From Tanypteryx hageni (lineage: Eukaryota; Arthropoda; Insecta; Odonata; Petaluridae), in NCBI GenBank assembly GCA_028673005.1, contig CM054116.1:133525547-133589546 (forward strand): a stretch of 64,000 nt of DNA, in the 5' to 3' direction. The notes below the pieces were generated by a model that did not search any database, was not told where the DNA came from, and saw only the letters and a list, made by a program, of their open reading frames with translations. Both the position numbers and the translations under genes were made by a program. Shown in pieces: positions 34,492 through 44,547 of this stretch; the first letter of the stretch is position 1; each line of letters opens with the position of its first letter.

Positions 34492-34827
34492 ATATATGGA
34501 TGTCAACAAGGTGTTGGGATGAGGAAACCCAGTGAGCACTCACCAATCAGACGACTTCAGGTTGGCGAGGCCCCGAGGATGTCGAAGCGACACACGTAAA
34601 ATAACACAAAAACACAGAAACATCACAAACGTAAAGCTTTCGGAACTACTCCTTCTTCAGCTACAGAGAGAGAAGGAGTAGTTCCGAAAGCTTTACGTTT
34701 GTGATGTTTCTGTGTTTTTGTGTTATTTTACGTGTGTCGCTTCGACATCCTCGGGGCCTCGCCAACCTGAAGTCGTCTGATTGGTGAGTGCTCACTGGGT
34801 TTCCTCATCCCAACACCTTGTTGACAT

Positions 34828-34835
<8 letters not shown>
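34492..34835. repeat. 344-bp palindrome (fold-back form of the (AT)n-linked unit)
   Basis: Two 165-bp arms (34492-34656 and 34671-34835) are reverse complements with no difference at the positions I compared and equal register throughout. They surround a 14-nt loop (34657-34670). Outermost in each arm is GGATGTCAACAAGGTGTTGG, the hallmark of the (AT)n-linked unit. The innermost part reads CGTAAAGCTTTCGGAACTAC. (AT)n tracts flank both sides. Near-perfect arms imply recent formation or gene conversion. A paired terminal structure of this kind would fit a Penelope-like or fold-back element, but no reverse transcriptase is present and the class is unproven. Confidence 0.85.
34636..34660 (-). ncRNA. 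Hammerhead-core-like motif (hypothesis)
   Basis: On the minus strand the sequence runs CTGAAGA, a short imperfect helix (GGA/TCC), then GAAA and GC. The order CUGANGA-helix-GAAA is the conserved hammerhead ribozyme core. Hammerheads are known in Penelope-like elements. Helix II is short with an unpaired A, and I could not place helix I and the cleavage-site UH securely, so this is only a candidate. Confidence 0.22.
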
Positions 34836-34896
<61 letters not shown>

Positions 34897-34901
34897 TACA
34901 T

Positions 34902-34937
<36 letters not shown>

Positions 34938-34940
34938 CTT
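34830..34940. repeat. (AT)n, (CATA)n and (CA)n compound microsatellite
   Basis: (AT)n to about 34891, then TACA/CATA repeats, then CA repeats to about 34936. ORFs over it (34728-34943 -, 34781-35008 +, 34788-35018 +, 34792-35061 -) are repeat translations. Confidence 0.95.
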
Positions 34941-36983
34941 CACCCAATGTTTGCGATGTCAATGTTATTCGTTCATTCATTTTCGAAACACATGCGTGGA
35001 GAAAATGACCCTTACTAGAACTACTTAAAAATAATTTTCGAGTATCCATGTTATGAAACAATAAAAAAAGATTTTCATAAATAGAAATTGTTTTATGGCT
35101 CTATAGATCCTGCTCGATTAAGAAAAGCTAATATTTCTATCTGATCGCACATTCGGAAACAAACTTATAGGAAGACACTTATCAGCGTTCCCATGAAGAG
35201 GGTAAAGCCCCACGAGAAATTTAAGCATCGAAGACAGTGCTTTTTTTCTTTGGATATTATTTATTCACTTTGTCTCGAATCGAACGTAGGCAAATGGCTA
35301 AAAATAATCTGGCGGTTTAGAATAGAAATGGACGCCGTAAACCTCTTTGCTGATCTGTCGAATTGGCCCTCGCTTCTAACGGGGGCTAGCTTCTGGAGGG
35401 GAGGGGAGGAGGGGTCGTGAAGTGGGAGGAGGCGAATGAGAGAGAGAAAGAGAGTCCCTAACTCCTTTATCGCTTAGACAGCTGTCGGCGTCGCTTAATA
35501 CTCCATTTGAAAAGGATCTCTCTCTCCCCCTTTCTCTCGTGCAGTGAGTTGTGGGGAAGGAGGAAAGTTGAAAATGGCGGTCTGCAATTTAAATTGAATT
35601 TTTCTTAATTATTCATTTAATGCTTTTTTTGTATTTTCCTCCAAAGCAATAAACAAAGAAATTTCAATGAAATATTTTATTAATCAATTTCAATAGGAAA
35701 TGCGATAGTTTGATAAGTATTTTGCGGTTCAATTTACCGTATTTTAAGTATCTGAGTTTGATTTGTTGCACCTTTTACTGATTTTGCCCAAGTTATATAT
35801 TTGGTACTAAAATGATAACTTGAAACAAAAATCGAATTAAAACGGAATCGCGATTGCTTATTTTCGGTGAACAGTGCGCATGCGTTTAGCGGAATATTTC
35901 TCCTTCTTTGAGAGTTCATGAAAAATTAACTTCCATATGCGCATGTAATGTCATGAGCCAATTGAGTGCCATCTATGTTCGCAGAGGCAGATTATTAGTT
36001 AATATCAGTCATCAGTGTTTATTAAGTCTTTTGCGAAATTCGGTGTAGGTACAATTACTTCATTTTTTCACGCTTCTTCCTTTCGCGTTATGAAACAACC
36101 GGTTATTATTGATAGAATATTCCCCTCTGTGATTCTCCGTTCTTATATCCATCGCTTAAGCTATACGATTGAATACTTTTCTCGTTTTTTATTAGAGCTA
36201 ATTCGATTTTGACCGTTTTCAGAGAATTTAAAATTGCACCGAATTTCCAGAAATTAATTGATTTCAGCCGTGTTAGATCTAACTACATGGACATGAGATT
36301 CCAGTTACAAAACATAATAAACTTGGGCATTTTCTCGATCTTCAGATCTAGTGACTTTATCTGCATTCGACATCGCATGCAACTTTCGATCATTACTTTT
36401 TGCTACGTTGTCGTCTAGACAATTTTTCAACAAATTAGGATAAAACTTTCCCTCGGTTTCATTTATTGAAAATTGCTTATCCTTTTCTTTAGATATGCAT
36501 AATTCAGTATAACGATTGAAAGGCGGCCGAGGGGATAAATACTATAATCTGTTATATAACCTATAACATTGCAAATAATTGTTAAACTACTCATTCCATC
36601 ATTGATGAAAAGTTTAAAAAGTAAGTACATTTTTAAAATTGAATTGTTCCAAGTTTATGATACAGTTACTTATTGCGAGTCAGTGGAATACTTTTCCCTA
36701 TTTGATATAATAAATGAATGAACGAAGTTTGTAGAAACACTGAAACGAAAATTAATTTGCATCAATGGCTTCTGTAGTTTCTATGATAGCAAAGAATGCA
36801 TTAAAGCACTAATTTCTAGCTGATTGTTGATGAGAGTTGCAGCTAAGAATGTTTTGGCAGAGGTTTTGTTGTTGGAAAGTTTACTTATTGCAGGAAATGG
36901 CATATTGCGCATAAAGGGCAATTAATCATATTTAAAATGCTGACCAATCAAATGTATTTTACTTTGTAACAATTTGCATTTTT
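34941..36983. other. Unannotated sequence
   Basis: Mostly AT-rich, with a short purine-rich then CT patch at 35395-35545. No gene recognised; ORFs 35193-35420, 36015-36212 and 36209-36418 lack family resemblance. Confidence 0.45.
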
Positions 36984-37584
36984 TACTTTCTTTCCATAAG
37001 TAGTATGTTTTCATGAAAAAAATCGACTTCGAAATTTCAACGGAAATACACGTTTTGTGGTCCCCTGAACAGGATTTGACCATTTTCTAGATGATGTCTG
37101 TATGTGTGTGAGTGAGTGTGTGATAACTTTTTGTGGGTGCTCTAACTCAAAAACTATTAATCAGGTCAACGCGAAATTTTATTTTTCAAATATTTATAAA
37201 AGTCACAAGAACTGATTAGTTTTTGGTAAAAGTCGATCTACCGGAAGTGGGTGTTTACTCTTGTCAGTTATCCATTAATTTGAAATATTTGCTTTAATAT
37301 TTGATTAATGTAAAAATGAACTGGAATAAAAGATGTAGGATATTTAATTTTCTACAACCTTTGTAAGAAACATTTTCCCAAATAATGCATTGTTTAAGAG
37401 ATATATTATATTTTTAGCTATCACCACCAAGCCACCTACCGACGACTATTGTTAACAATTGACGCTTAGTTACGTCTTAGTAACGCTCCTTTTTTCTTTT
37501 ATTAATTGTTAGAGCTTTGTGGCTATATCCGATATCAGAAGGCTAATGGTTTGAGTTTATTTCTGTTCTTTTTCAAGTCTAAAA
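36984..37584 (+). repeat. 600-bp interspersed repeat, copy C
   Basis: Near full-length partner of copy B (21692-22292), same strand and same length. It carries an expanded TGTGTGTGAGTGAGTGTGTG stretch at about 37102-37121 where copy B has a shorter TGTGTATGG. The first palindromic arm is damaged (TACTTTCTTTCCATAAGTAG). Non-coding. Confidence 0.85.
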
Positions 37585-38190
37585 GTCAATATGATGTTCG
37601 TTAAAAACTGTCTCGGAAGTAAAAGTCGAAAAAAGGACCTTAAGCGACTCCTTCAATTTATGATCTATTAAGCGACCGAATACAGAGAAAGAGAGAGAGA
37701 GAGAAGGAGAAGGAAAGAGAGAGAGAAAGAGGGAGAGAGATGAAATATGCCGGACGAACCGAAACTATCACCTGCTGAATGAAATAAATCGCGATGACTG
37801 CAAAGGCAACTAGCCACAGTTGGCGTGTATCAATGGGGAAAAATCTTGCGAAGATGGAGGGAGGAGGGATGGATGGATGAATAGAGGGGAAGGGGACAAC
37901 ACGAATCGATTCCGGTGATTAAGTTCTCAGACCAAATCATAAAACGCTTCAGGGAAATGGAGGCGAATTTTTTCGGTGCCATATTTAGTAGCAACAATTC
38001 CTTCTTTTACTTCGCAGAAGAAGCGAATGGAAAAATTAGAGAGGGAGAGGAATATGGATAAAGAGAAGGGAGTGAAGAAACAGGAAGGGGGAGAAGGGAG
38101 CGAGTGAAGGGAGAGAGTGTAGGAAAAGACGGGTGAAAGATAAAAGTTGAAACAGGAAAGAGAGAAGGCGAGAGGATAAAGATTTAGAGC
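37585..38190. repeat. Purine-rich (GA) tracts and spacer
   Basis: GAGAGA/GGAGAA-rich segments at 37680-37745 and 38035-38175, opposite in strand bias to most tracts in the window. The minus ORF 37927-38247 is a translation of the repeat. Confidence 0.7.
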
Positions 38191-38724
38191 AACGTTTCTC
38201 ACCCTTTCCGATAACACGACTAGGGTTGCCACCTTTTCGGGTTTCACCCGAAGTCTTCGGGTTAGAAGCAGAATCTTCGGGCTCCGAGTTCGACTCTATA
38301 AACCTTCGGGTTGAAAAAAATTAGCACAACATCGTTGAGCAGCTAAAAGAATGTTTTGAATTTTTTTAAATTGAATTTTCACGTTTTACGTCGTGTAGTT
38401 ACTCGATGGTTATCACTTTTAGGTGTGTTGAAAGGGAACTGAAGTCAGAGCCGGCTATAGAACTGTATTTTTTCAGCTAGGAGAAGAGAATTATTTGTCC
38501 AAGAGTGGTTTGGGATTTTGTTAAGGATCAAGAAAGTGAACTAAGAACTAATTTGTCTCATTTAAGTCTTCCGGAATGTTAACTATATTTTGAGCTTAAT
38601 TTCATGAACATAATGACGAACTCAACATTACTTTTTGAAAAAAATAATATTACATGTGCAATGTTGTATAAAATTATGACAGAACTTCGCGAAAAATTGC
38701 GATCCCGTCAAAACTAATTTTTTT

Positions 38725-39322
38725 GGTGCTAAGGTAACTTCAGCTTTAAAGTTTCTTTCCTCTACTGAACAGTCAGTATTTTTATTCGATGCTAAACAAG
38801 TATATAATCGTGACATTTATTATTTGGAGGAATGGTATGACTATGATAATTCTCCTTGTAAACATTTTTGAAGTTTTATATTTGAGGGATGAAAAAAGTT
38901 ACCTAAAATTTATAAATGCAGCAAAAGCTGCATCTGTAATTATTGATGAAGTCAAATTTTATGATGAGTTAGATGTATTAATAAGAGTATTAGCAGACGT
39001 GAGGAATAGGGAGTCGACATTGGAACAAAAATGGGTTCACATATTTTATAATGCACTGTTACCCGAAATCTCTAAAATTGTAACAAGTATTTTCAATGCC
39101 AGTCACAGATGCCTTTGTAGAAAATTTTTCTCAGAGATGGGAAATATATGGACGAACGATCGAAATAGATTGGACATAAATATTGTAAAATCCGACCACC
39201 TTATTACAATGAATTTCGAAATGAGTTGTTATGATTTCGCAAAATATATATTAGAGCCTGAGCAAAAAGAACTATTAAAAATGTCAAGAAACAATGGCAA
39301 ATATCTTTGGAAAACAAAATAA
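38725..39322 (+). pseudogene. hAT transposase C-terminal fragment, frameshifted
   Basis: The open frame 38789-39322 encodes a C-terminal hAT-like region. It has RKFFSEMGNIWTNDRNRLDI at about residues 111-130, then the conserved sequence pattern N-F-E-M-S-C-Y-D-F around residues 146-154, ending in GKYLWK. This F..mg.iwtd.RnrL...n...sC..F pattern is that of the hAT dimerisation-end region in transposases and their domesticated relatives. Upstream, a second frame (about 38725-38868) reads on in the same style before a TGA, so a frameshift near 38868 joins the two. The BED zinc finger and the RNase-H-like catalytic core are absent. The stop at about 39320 is plausibly the native one. Confidence 0.72.
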
Positions 39323-39417
39323 ATATATACGTTCCGCTAGATCAAATACTTTTTTTACTTTGTTTCCTAATCCCTATAATTTGGAATAAGATTTACGGAA
39401 GGAAAAATCATCATTCG

Positions 39418-39743
39418 ATCATTCAGCCTAGCCTAGCGAGCCTAGAAGCTGAGTCTCGATTCATACCCTCCACACTGCGGATCATTCATACGCACTTGGT
39501 TACTAACTGGGAGTCCGCCTGCCTGGTGCGGAAAAACCCCTATAGGGGGGAGTACGTAAGTCGCTGCGGGACTCCCAAGGCTTCAGGGACGCGACCAGGT
39601 ACAATCCGGAAGTTGACAGCACGCCTTGCTGCGTGCGGGTCAATCCCGGGTAGCCGCCATTGCACGGCCGGTCCCACTCCTTCTGCGGGGATGGCTAACT
39701 AAGTACAACCTTCTTACCCGCTCGATCTTTTCTATCTTGTCAG
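39418..39743 (+). promoter_or_regulatory. Jockey 5' UTR, presumed internal promoter region
   Basis: GC-richer leader between the hAT sequence and ORF1, with the hairpin-capable segment CCCCTATAGGGGGG near 39538-39551. Jockey-clade elements carry an internal promoter at the 5' end; that role is inferred here from position only. Confidence 0.35.
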
Positions 39744-41092
39744 GTGATAGTACTAACCCCCCCCAGAATGATCCGCTCACCGCCCCCCAAAAGGGACGCA
39801 ACTCTAAGGAGCGAAGAAGGCACCTCCAGTCAATGTACGGATAGAATACCCATACCATCGAGCACCAGAACAGTACTCTTTCAAAGAGAAGACAACAGGA
39901 GAATCCAGACCCAAGGACAGAATGACGCGGCAACAGCAAAAATCACTGAAGACAGCCAAAATGAAGTTGCACTTGACCCCGACAACGATTCTAATGACAA
40001 TGACGCCGCCATATTCACAACCGTTGAGAGGGCCAAGAAAAAATGACGATACGGGCCGTTGGTCTTTGAAACCAAAACTACAGAAACGCAGAACAGATAT
40101 GATCCATTAATTGACGCACCAGGAGACATTCCAAGTGCAAGCACCAAAGAAAAAAGACCACCGGCCATAGTAATATATGACATCCTGAATTACGTTAAAT
40201 CAATCCGGCAGAAAGTCGGCAATAACGATTTTAACATAATCAAGACAAAGGACGGGTCAATATTGCAACTGACCAAAATGGTTGAGTACGACCTAGTAAA
40301 AAATACTTAACAGAGGCTGGCGCCCAGATGCATACCTGGCCAGGAAAAGCCAACTCAAATCTCAGGTACTTGATTAAAGGTCTGGATAAGGGGATGGACC
40401 TGGGTTTTATTAAGGGCGAACTGAATGATACAGGAATTCCGCGCGTGGCGGTACGTGAACTGGCACCTACGAGGAAAGATTTATACTTGGCAACAATACA
40501 AAAGAACGAGAGCTTAAGAGTCACTACTGTGGCAGGAGTTAAAAAGTATATGGAGCCCTACAAATACCAAAGGCCACAGATGTGTTTTAGGTGCAATAGG
40601 CATGGACACGAGTCCCGGAACTGCACGGCATCACCAAGATGCTACAAATGCGCCAACGAAGGCAAATACTGCTTAAATGACAAAAACACGACTAAGGATA
40701 AATGCTGTAACTGCGGATGGGAACATGTTTCTTTCTCTCGTAGGTGCCCGGTATACATTAAGCACGAGGAGATACTAAAAGCGAAAGATAAAAAGGAAGA
40801 AAAAACGTACAAACCAATCCAGATTCCACCCCCACCACCATCAGTCTGGACTCTTCCTGATAAAAATGAGAAGGTGCTCGATGCAAAGGAATATCCGCCG
40901 CTAAAAAACAACGAACCCAAGGAACAGACCAAAAGGGAAGAAAATGTTTTAAACAATGACTCGGACATAAAAACTTTAGCAGCGACTATGACCCAGTTTA
41001 CATCGACAATTCAACAACAAATGACGGCCATGATGACGCTCATACAGACCCTAGTTGCCACCATAACTGCGCAAAACGGCAATGGAGGCTAA
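39744..41092 (+). pseudogene. Jockey ORF1 (Gag-like nucleic-acid-binding protein), two frameshifts
   Basis: Three consecutive frames make up about 450 residues. The first (39744-40046) is acidic and Asn/Asp-rich, ending in a Lys-rich run. The second (about 40059-40310) includes PPAIVIYDILNYVKSIRQKV. The third (40328-41092) carries the conserved zinc region. Frame changes lie near A runs at about 40040 and 40305. The zinc region (40583-40755) has CFRCNRHGHESRNC (C-x2-C-x4-H-x4-C), a variant second knuckle CYKCANEGKYC and a third CCNCGWEHVSFSRRC (C-x2-C-x3-H-x6-C), the usual trio of Jockey and I-type Gag proteins. The C-terminus is Gln/Thr/Met-rich. In intact relatives the product coats element RNA. 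This copy cannot make it without correcting both shifts. Confidence 0.8.
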
Positions 41093-41419
41093 GGTCACAG
41101 AAGCGACTGCGATCATCATGGACCATTGGAACGCAAATGGGGCCGTAAGAATTAAGACACCGGAACTCATTGAGTTCCTAGTAAAACACCGAGTCAATAT
41201 TATTTTAATACAAGAGACGCACCTTCAACCAAATGAGGTTTGGGCTGTTCCTGGCTTCAAGGTTTTTAGGAGGGACCGGAAAAGCAGGACTCGAGGGGGT
41301 GGAGTGGCGATCCTAGTCCGTGAAGGAATTGCATGCGCAGTAATTGACGACAAGCTCTGGCACAAAAGAAGCGGTGGGAATCAGAGCGGATACAAACGTG
41401 GGGACAATCACTTTTATTA

Positions 41420-41468
<49 letters not shown>

Positions 41469-41581
41469 CTAAAGGAAAAGAAAAGGTAGTGATGAGGGTG
41501 GCAACAAGGTGTTGAGGGAAGCCCAGCGGACCCTCACCAAGTTGAGGACCAAGCTGGCAGGCTGCTGGGGGCGTCGAATAT

Positions 41582-41631
<50 letters not shown>

Positions 41632-43968
41632 ACCTGAAAAAGAATTGCGCATGCAAGACCTAAACGAGTTCCTTAGCATGGACGACGGAGTAATAATCGC
41701 TGGCGATTTTAATGCGATGCATTGGGCGTGGAACTGCAGTAAAGATAGCAGGCGTGGAATTCTTTTAAAGACATTGGCACGAAATAACCAATTTAGGGTA
41801 GTGGCTCCGGTAGGAATGACGCGACCAGGACCAAGAAACACAGGAAGTATACTTGATTTTGCACTGGTCAAGAATATTGAACGACATACAGTGTCAAAAA
41901 CGATCCCAGAACTCACGAGTGACGATTACCCGGTAGTCCTGAGGATCAGGACACAAATAACATTTTATCAGCAAGACAACCACCGCATTTGCTATGGACT
42001 TGCGGTCTGGGCTAATTTTAGGAAGATAATTACAAAGACACTACCATACGATGTGCCCACGATATCCACCAGGGAGGGAATAGATGACGCGGCAGAATTG
42101 TTGGGGAACACCATCAATGACCAGCGGAAAAAGCAATTCCGCGCAGGGCTAGAAAAGCAAAAGAAAACCTGGAGATCCCTGATGAAATAAAAATCCTCCT
42201 CCGGAAAAGGAACTGGGTGAGGAGGCAGTATTATCGCTTTGGCACCGCCGAGCAAAAGAGGGATCTCCGGGAACTAAATAGGGACATCAGGGACCAATTG
42301 AGGCGCCTACGAAGATATCAATGGTCGATTCTGACAAATTCTGCCAGAAGTGACCCCCCGTTGGAAAGCCCAGGAGGCAAACTTATCACGTCTGCTGACA
42401 TAGCAGACTATCTGGCGGCTTTTTAGAGCAGATCTGCACGCCCAATGATGCGACGGCACTCACGCCGAACATCGAATTAGATGAAATGGAGTCCATGCTA
42501 AGGGAGCAACAAAACGAGGACAAAGCCACTCCGGTGTTCTCCATCAAGGAATTGCCAGAGATAATAAAGCGACTACCAAAAAGGAAAGCAACAGGGAAAG
42601 ACAAAATCCCCTATGAACTCATAAAGCTACTGCCAGTTTCCGCGGGAGAATACCTTATCTCGATTCTCAATGCAGTCGTAAGGTTGGGGCACTATCGAAC
42701 CGGCTGGAAGCACGCGGACATCATATGCATACCCAAGGTATGAAGGATGGTGTTGAAGGCCCCTGACTTTAGACCGATATCCCTCCTTCCTTGCCTTGGG
42801 AAGGTATTCGAAAAAATGATATATCCATACATATTGACACACGCGGAAGAGCACGTTGTAATCCCCCAAACCCAATTAGGCTTCAAGGCAGGTCATCTCA
42901 CAACGCACCAGCTGCAAAGGGTAATTGATTTTACTACGGACGCCTTCAACAGGAGCAAAGTTTCGGTTGGAGTAGCATTTGACATAAGCAAGGCATTCAA
43001 CAAAGTATGGCATTTAGGCCTACTGCATAAATTACTGGTAGCACAATTCCCATACTGGCAGGTGAATCTGGTTAAATCTTATATTGATGACAGGCCATTC
43101 ACGGGAAAATGAAATGGTGCCACAAGCTCAACAAAGAAGACTGCAGCTGGTGTCCCACAAGGAGGTGTCCTAGGGCCATTACTGTTTTCAGTATATACAG
43201 GAGAGATTCCAACAAATGAGGGGGATTGGAACTCCACCTTTTCTCTATACTCGGACGACTGCGCTATAATGACGCGAAGCTTCCAGCCGGAAATATTTGT
43301 ACGATATGCCATGAGGCAAACAGAAAAACTCTTTGAATATTATAAAAAATGGAGAATCGAGATAAACCACCGGAAAACGCAAGCGATCCTCTTAAAAAAA
43401 AAAAGGATGCCGACATGCCGAGGAATCTCACATTTGAGGGTGTGGAAATTTCCTGGGCGAAACATATTAAGTATCTGGGTGTAACCATGGACGAGAAACT
43501 TCGGTTTGACGAATATGTTGAAAGAGTTAACCTAGCAGCAGCCGGGAAGAGAGCTAGACTCTTCCCAATTTTTAACTTAATTGACGTATCCAGGGAATTA
43601 AAAACACACCTCTATAAATTAATGATCAGACCGACCGACTTCTGTATGCTGCGCCAGTTTGGACAGAATTTTTAATGCAGAAGTTCTGGAAAGTACTTGA
43701 GATCGCGGAGAGAAAAATCTTAAAACGAATAAGCAGGACATGGGGTCAGAACATAGATCTACATAAAATGCTAAAGAGAACACCGATTAGGGAAGTCGCC
43801 AAAGATCTGGCTACTAAATACAAAGCCAAATTAGAAAACAAAACAAATGACGTTCTCCGCGATCTCGCAAAAAGCAAAGTGTCGGTCTGGGACAAATACA
43901 AGAGAGCACTGGCATCCACAGGCGAAGAGGATAGGGTCCCTCCTAAAAAGCGGCGAACAGAAAAATAA
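41082..43968 (+). pseudogene. Jockey ORF2 (endonuclease and reverse transcriptase), interrupted and mutated
   Basis: The N-terminal APE-type endonuclease has IQETHLQP (QETH codons 41211-41222) and, after the foreign insert at about 41364-41630, GDFNAMHWAWN (from 41702). The canonical SDH reads SDD (41918-41926). The RT domain has RKATGKDKIPYELIK, DFRPISLLP, TQLGFKAGHLTTHQL, VAFDISKAFNKVWH, AGVPQGGVLGPLLF and the catalytic box YSDD (43248-43259, usually YADD). Lesions: the insert, which replaces part of the endonuclease; a stop and frameshift at 42188-42216; a shift in the T run near 42424; TGA at 42741-42743; TGA at 43110-43112; a shift in the A run at 43398-43408; and a change of frame near 43675. 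The C-terminal part (43675-43968) is basic. The copy cannot be active. Confidence 0.85.
41364..41630 (-). repeat. (AT)n-linked mobile unit, copy inside Jockey ORF2
   Basis: A leading ~55 bp (41364-41418) is foreign to ORF2. It is followed by (AT)n (41419-41465), a ~110-bp unit (41466-41577) and a second (AT)n (41578-41627). The unit contains AAAAGGTAGTGATGAGGGTG, CAACAAGGTGTTG and AAGCCCAGCGGA, matching the reverse complement of the unit at 15.76-15.85 kb. ORF2 coding resumes at about 41630 with CCACCTGAAAAAGAA. The residues expected between the two halves of the endonuclease are missing, so insertion came with loss of target sequence. Orientation is given relative to the 15.7-kb copy and is arbitrary. 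Confidence 0.75.
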
Positions 43969-44547
43969 CATGGGTGAGGTGCCTATAGAAATTCATTAAT
44001 TTTACGCTACGACGTTGAGTAAAGCCACTTTGGAAGGCAACTCAGAAAATACATATAGCAAGGGAGGGTATGAACCACATGCTAAGGCAAAATCCTATGT
44101 AGTAAAAAAATTACATTCGCAATAAAAGTGAACCTTTAAGTTCAACATTGATAAATAAGAAATTATGGTTTTATTCTCTATTTTGTAAAATTACTTTATA
44201 TTTAATACATACCATCTTCAAATCAAGATCCAACTCAAGGTCAAAAGCGGAGAAATATAGTTAAATAGATTTATTTCAAGTAATGTTTTCGTTTTTTTTT
44301 TTAAGAAATCATATCATACTGTTCATTATGTTTGTTTTTAACTAAAAACCCAAAAATTAAATCTGAACCTATGGGGAGTGGGGGTGTGATCTCCAGGTCA
44401 AACTCGAAAATCTTCTGGTGAAATTTGAAAATCTTCGGATTTAGTCTAAGGAAACGGTGCCAACCCTAAACACGACCCGCCTCGAGAACAAAAATCAATC
44501 CGTGGCACACTTATACATGAAAAGGTTTATATATAGGCAGGAGTAAA

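Larger units (their letters stand above)
39418..44110 (+). mobile_element. Jockey-type non-LTR retrotransposon, near full length, decayed
   Basis: Order: GC-richer 5' UTR (about 39418-39743), ORF1 with three zinc knuckles, ORF2 with endonuclease then reverse transcriptase, short 3' UTR, and an A-rich end at about 44104-44110. No RNase H or restriction-like endonuclease domain is seen after the RT, which favours the Jockey clade over I or R1/R2. ORF2 starts (41082) inside the last codons of ORF1 (stop 41090-41092). It is inserted in the hAT element, so it is the younger of the two. Ends are approximate: AAAAATCATCATTCG at 39403-39417 and AAAAAAATTACATTCG near 44104-44119 may be a diverged target duplication. 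Confidence 0.85.
38221..44468 (+). mobile_element. hAT transposon with perfect 8-bp target duplication
   Basis: Terminal inverted repeats TAGGGTTGCCACC (38221-38233) and GGTGCCAACCCTA (44456-44468) match at 12 of 13. Both sides carry AACACGAC (38213-38220 and 44469-44476). The left subterminal region repeats CTTCGGG (38255, 38275, 38304), and the right has TCTTCTGG and TCTTCGGA, as expected for transposase-binding repeats. Inside is the 3' part of a hAT transposase (about 38725-39322). Removing the Jockey insertion leaves about 1.5 kb, too short for a full element, so the copy was already internally deleted. Confidence 0.92.

Noticed and set aside
39459..44078. 12-bp inverted match TTCATACCCTCC / GGAGGGTATGAA near both Jockey ends
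   Set aside because: Jockey elements have no terminal inverted repeats and both copies lie well inside the element; probably chance.
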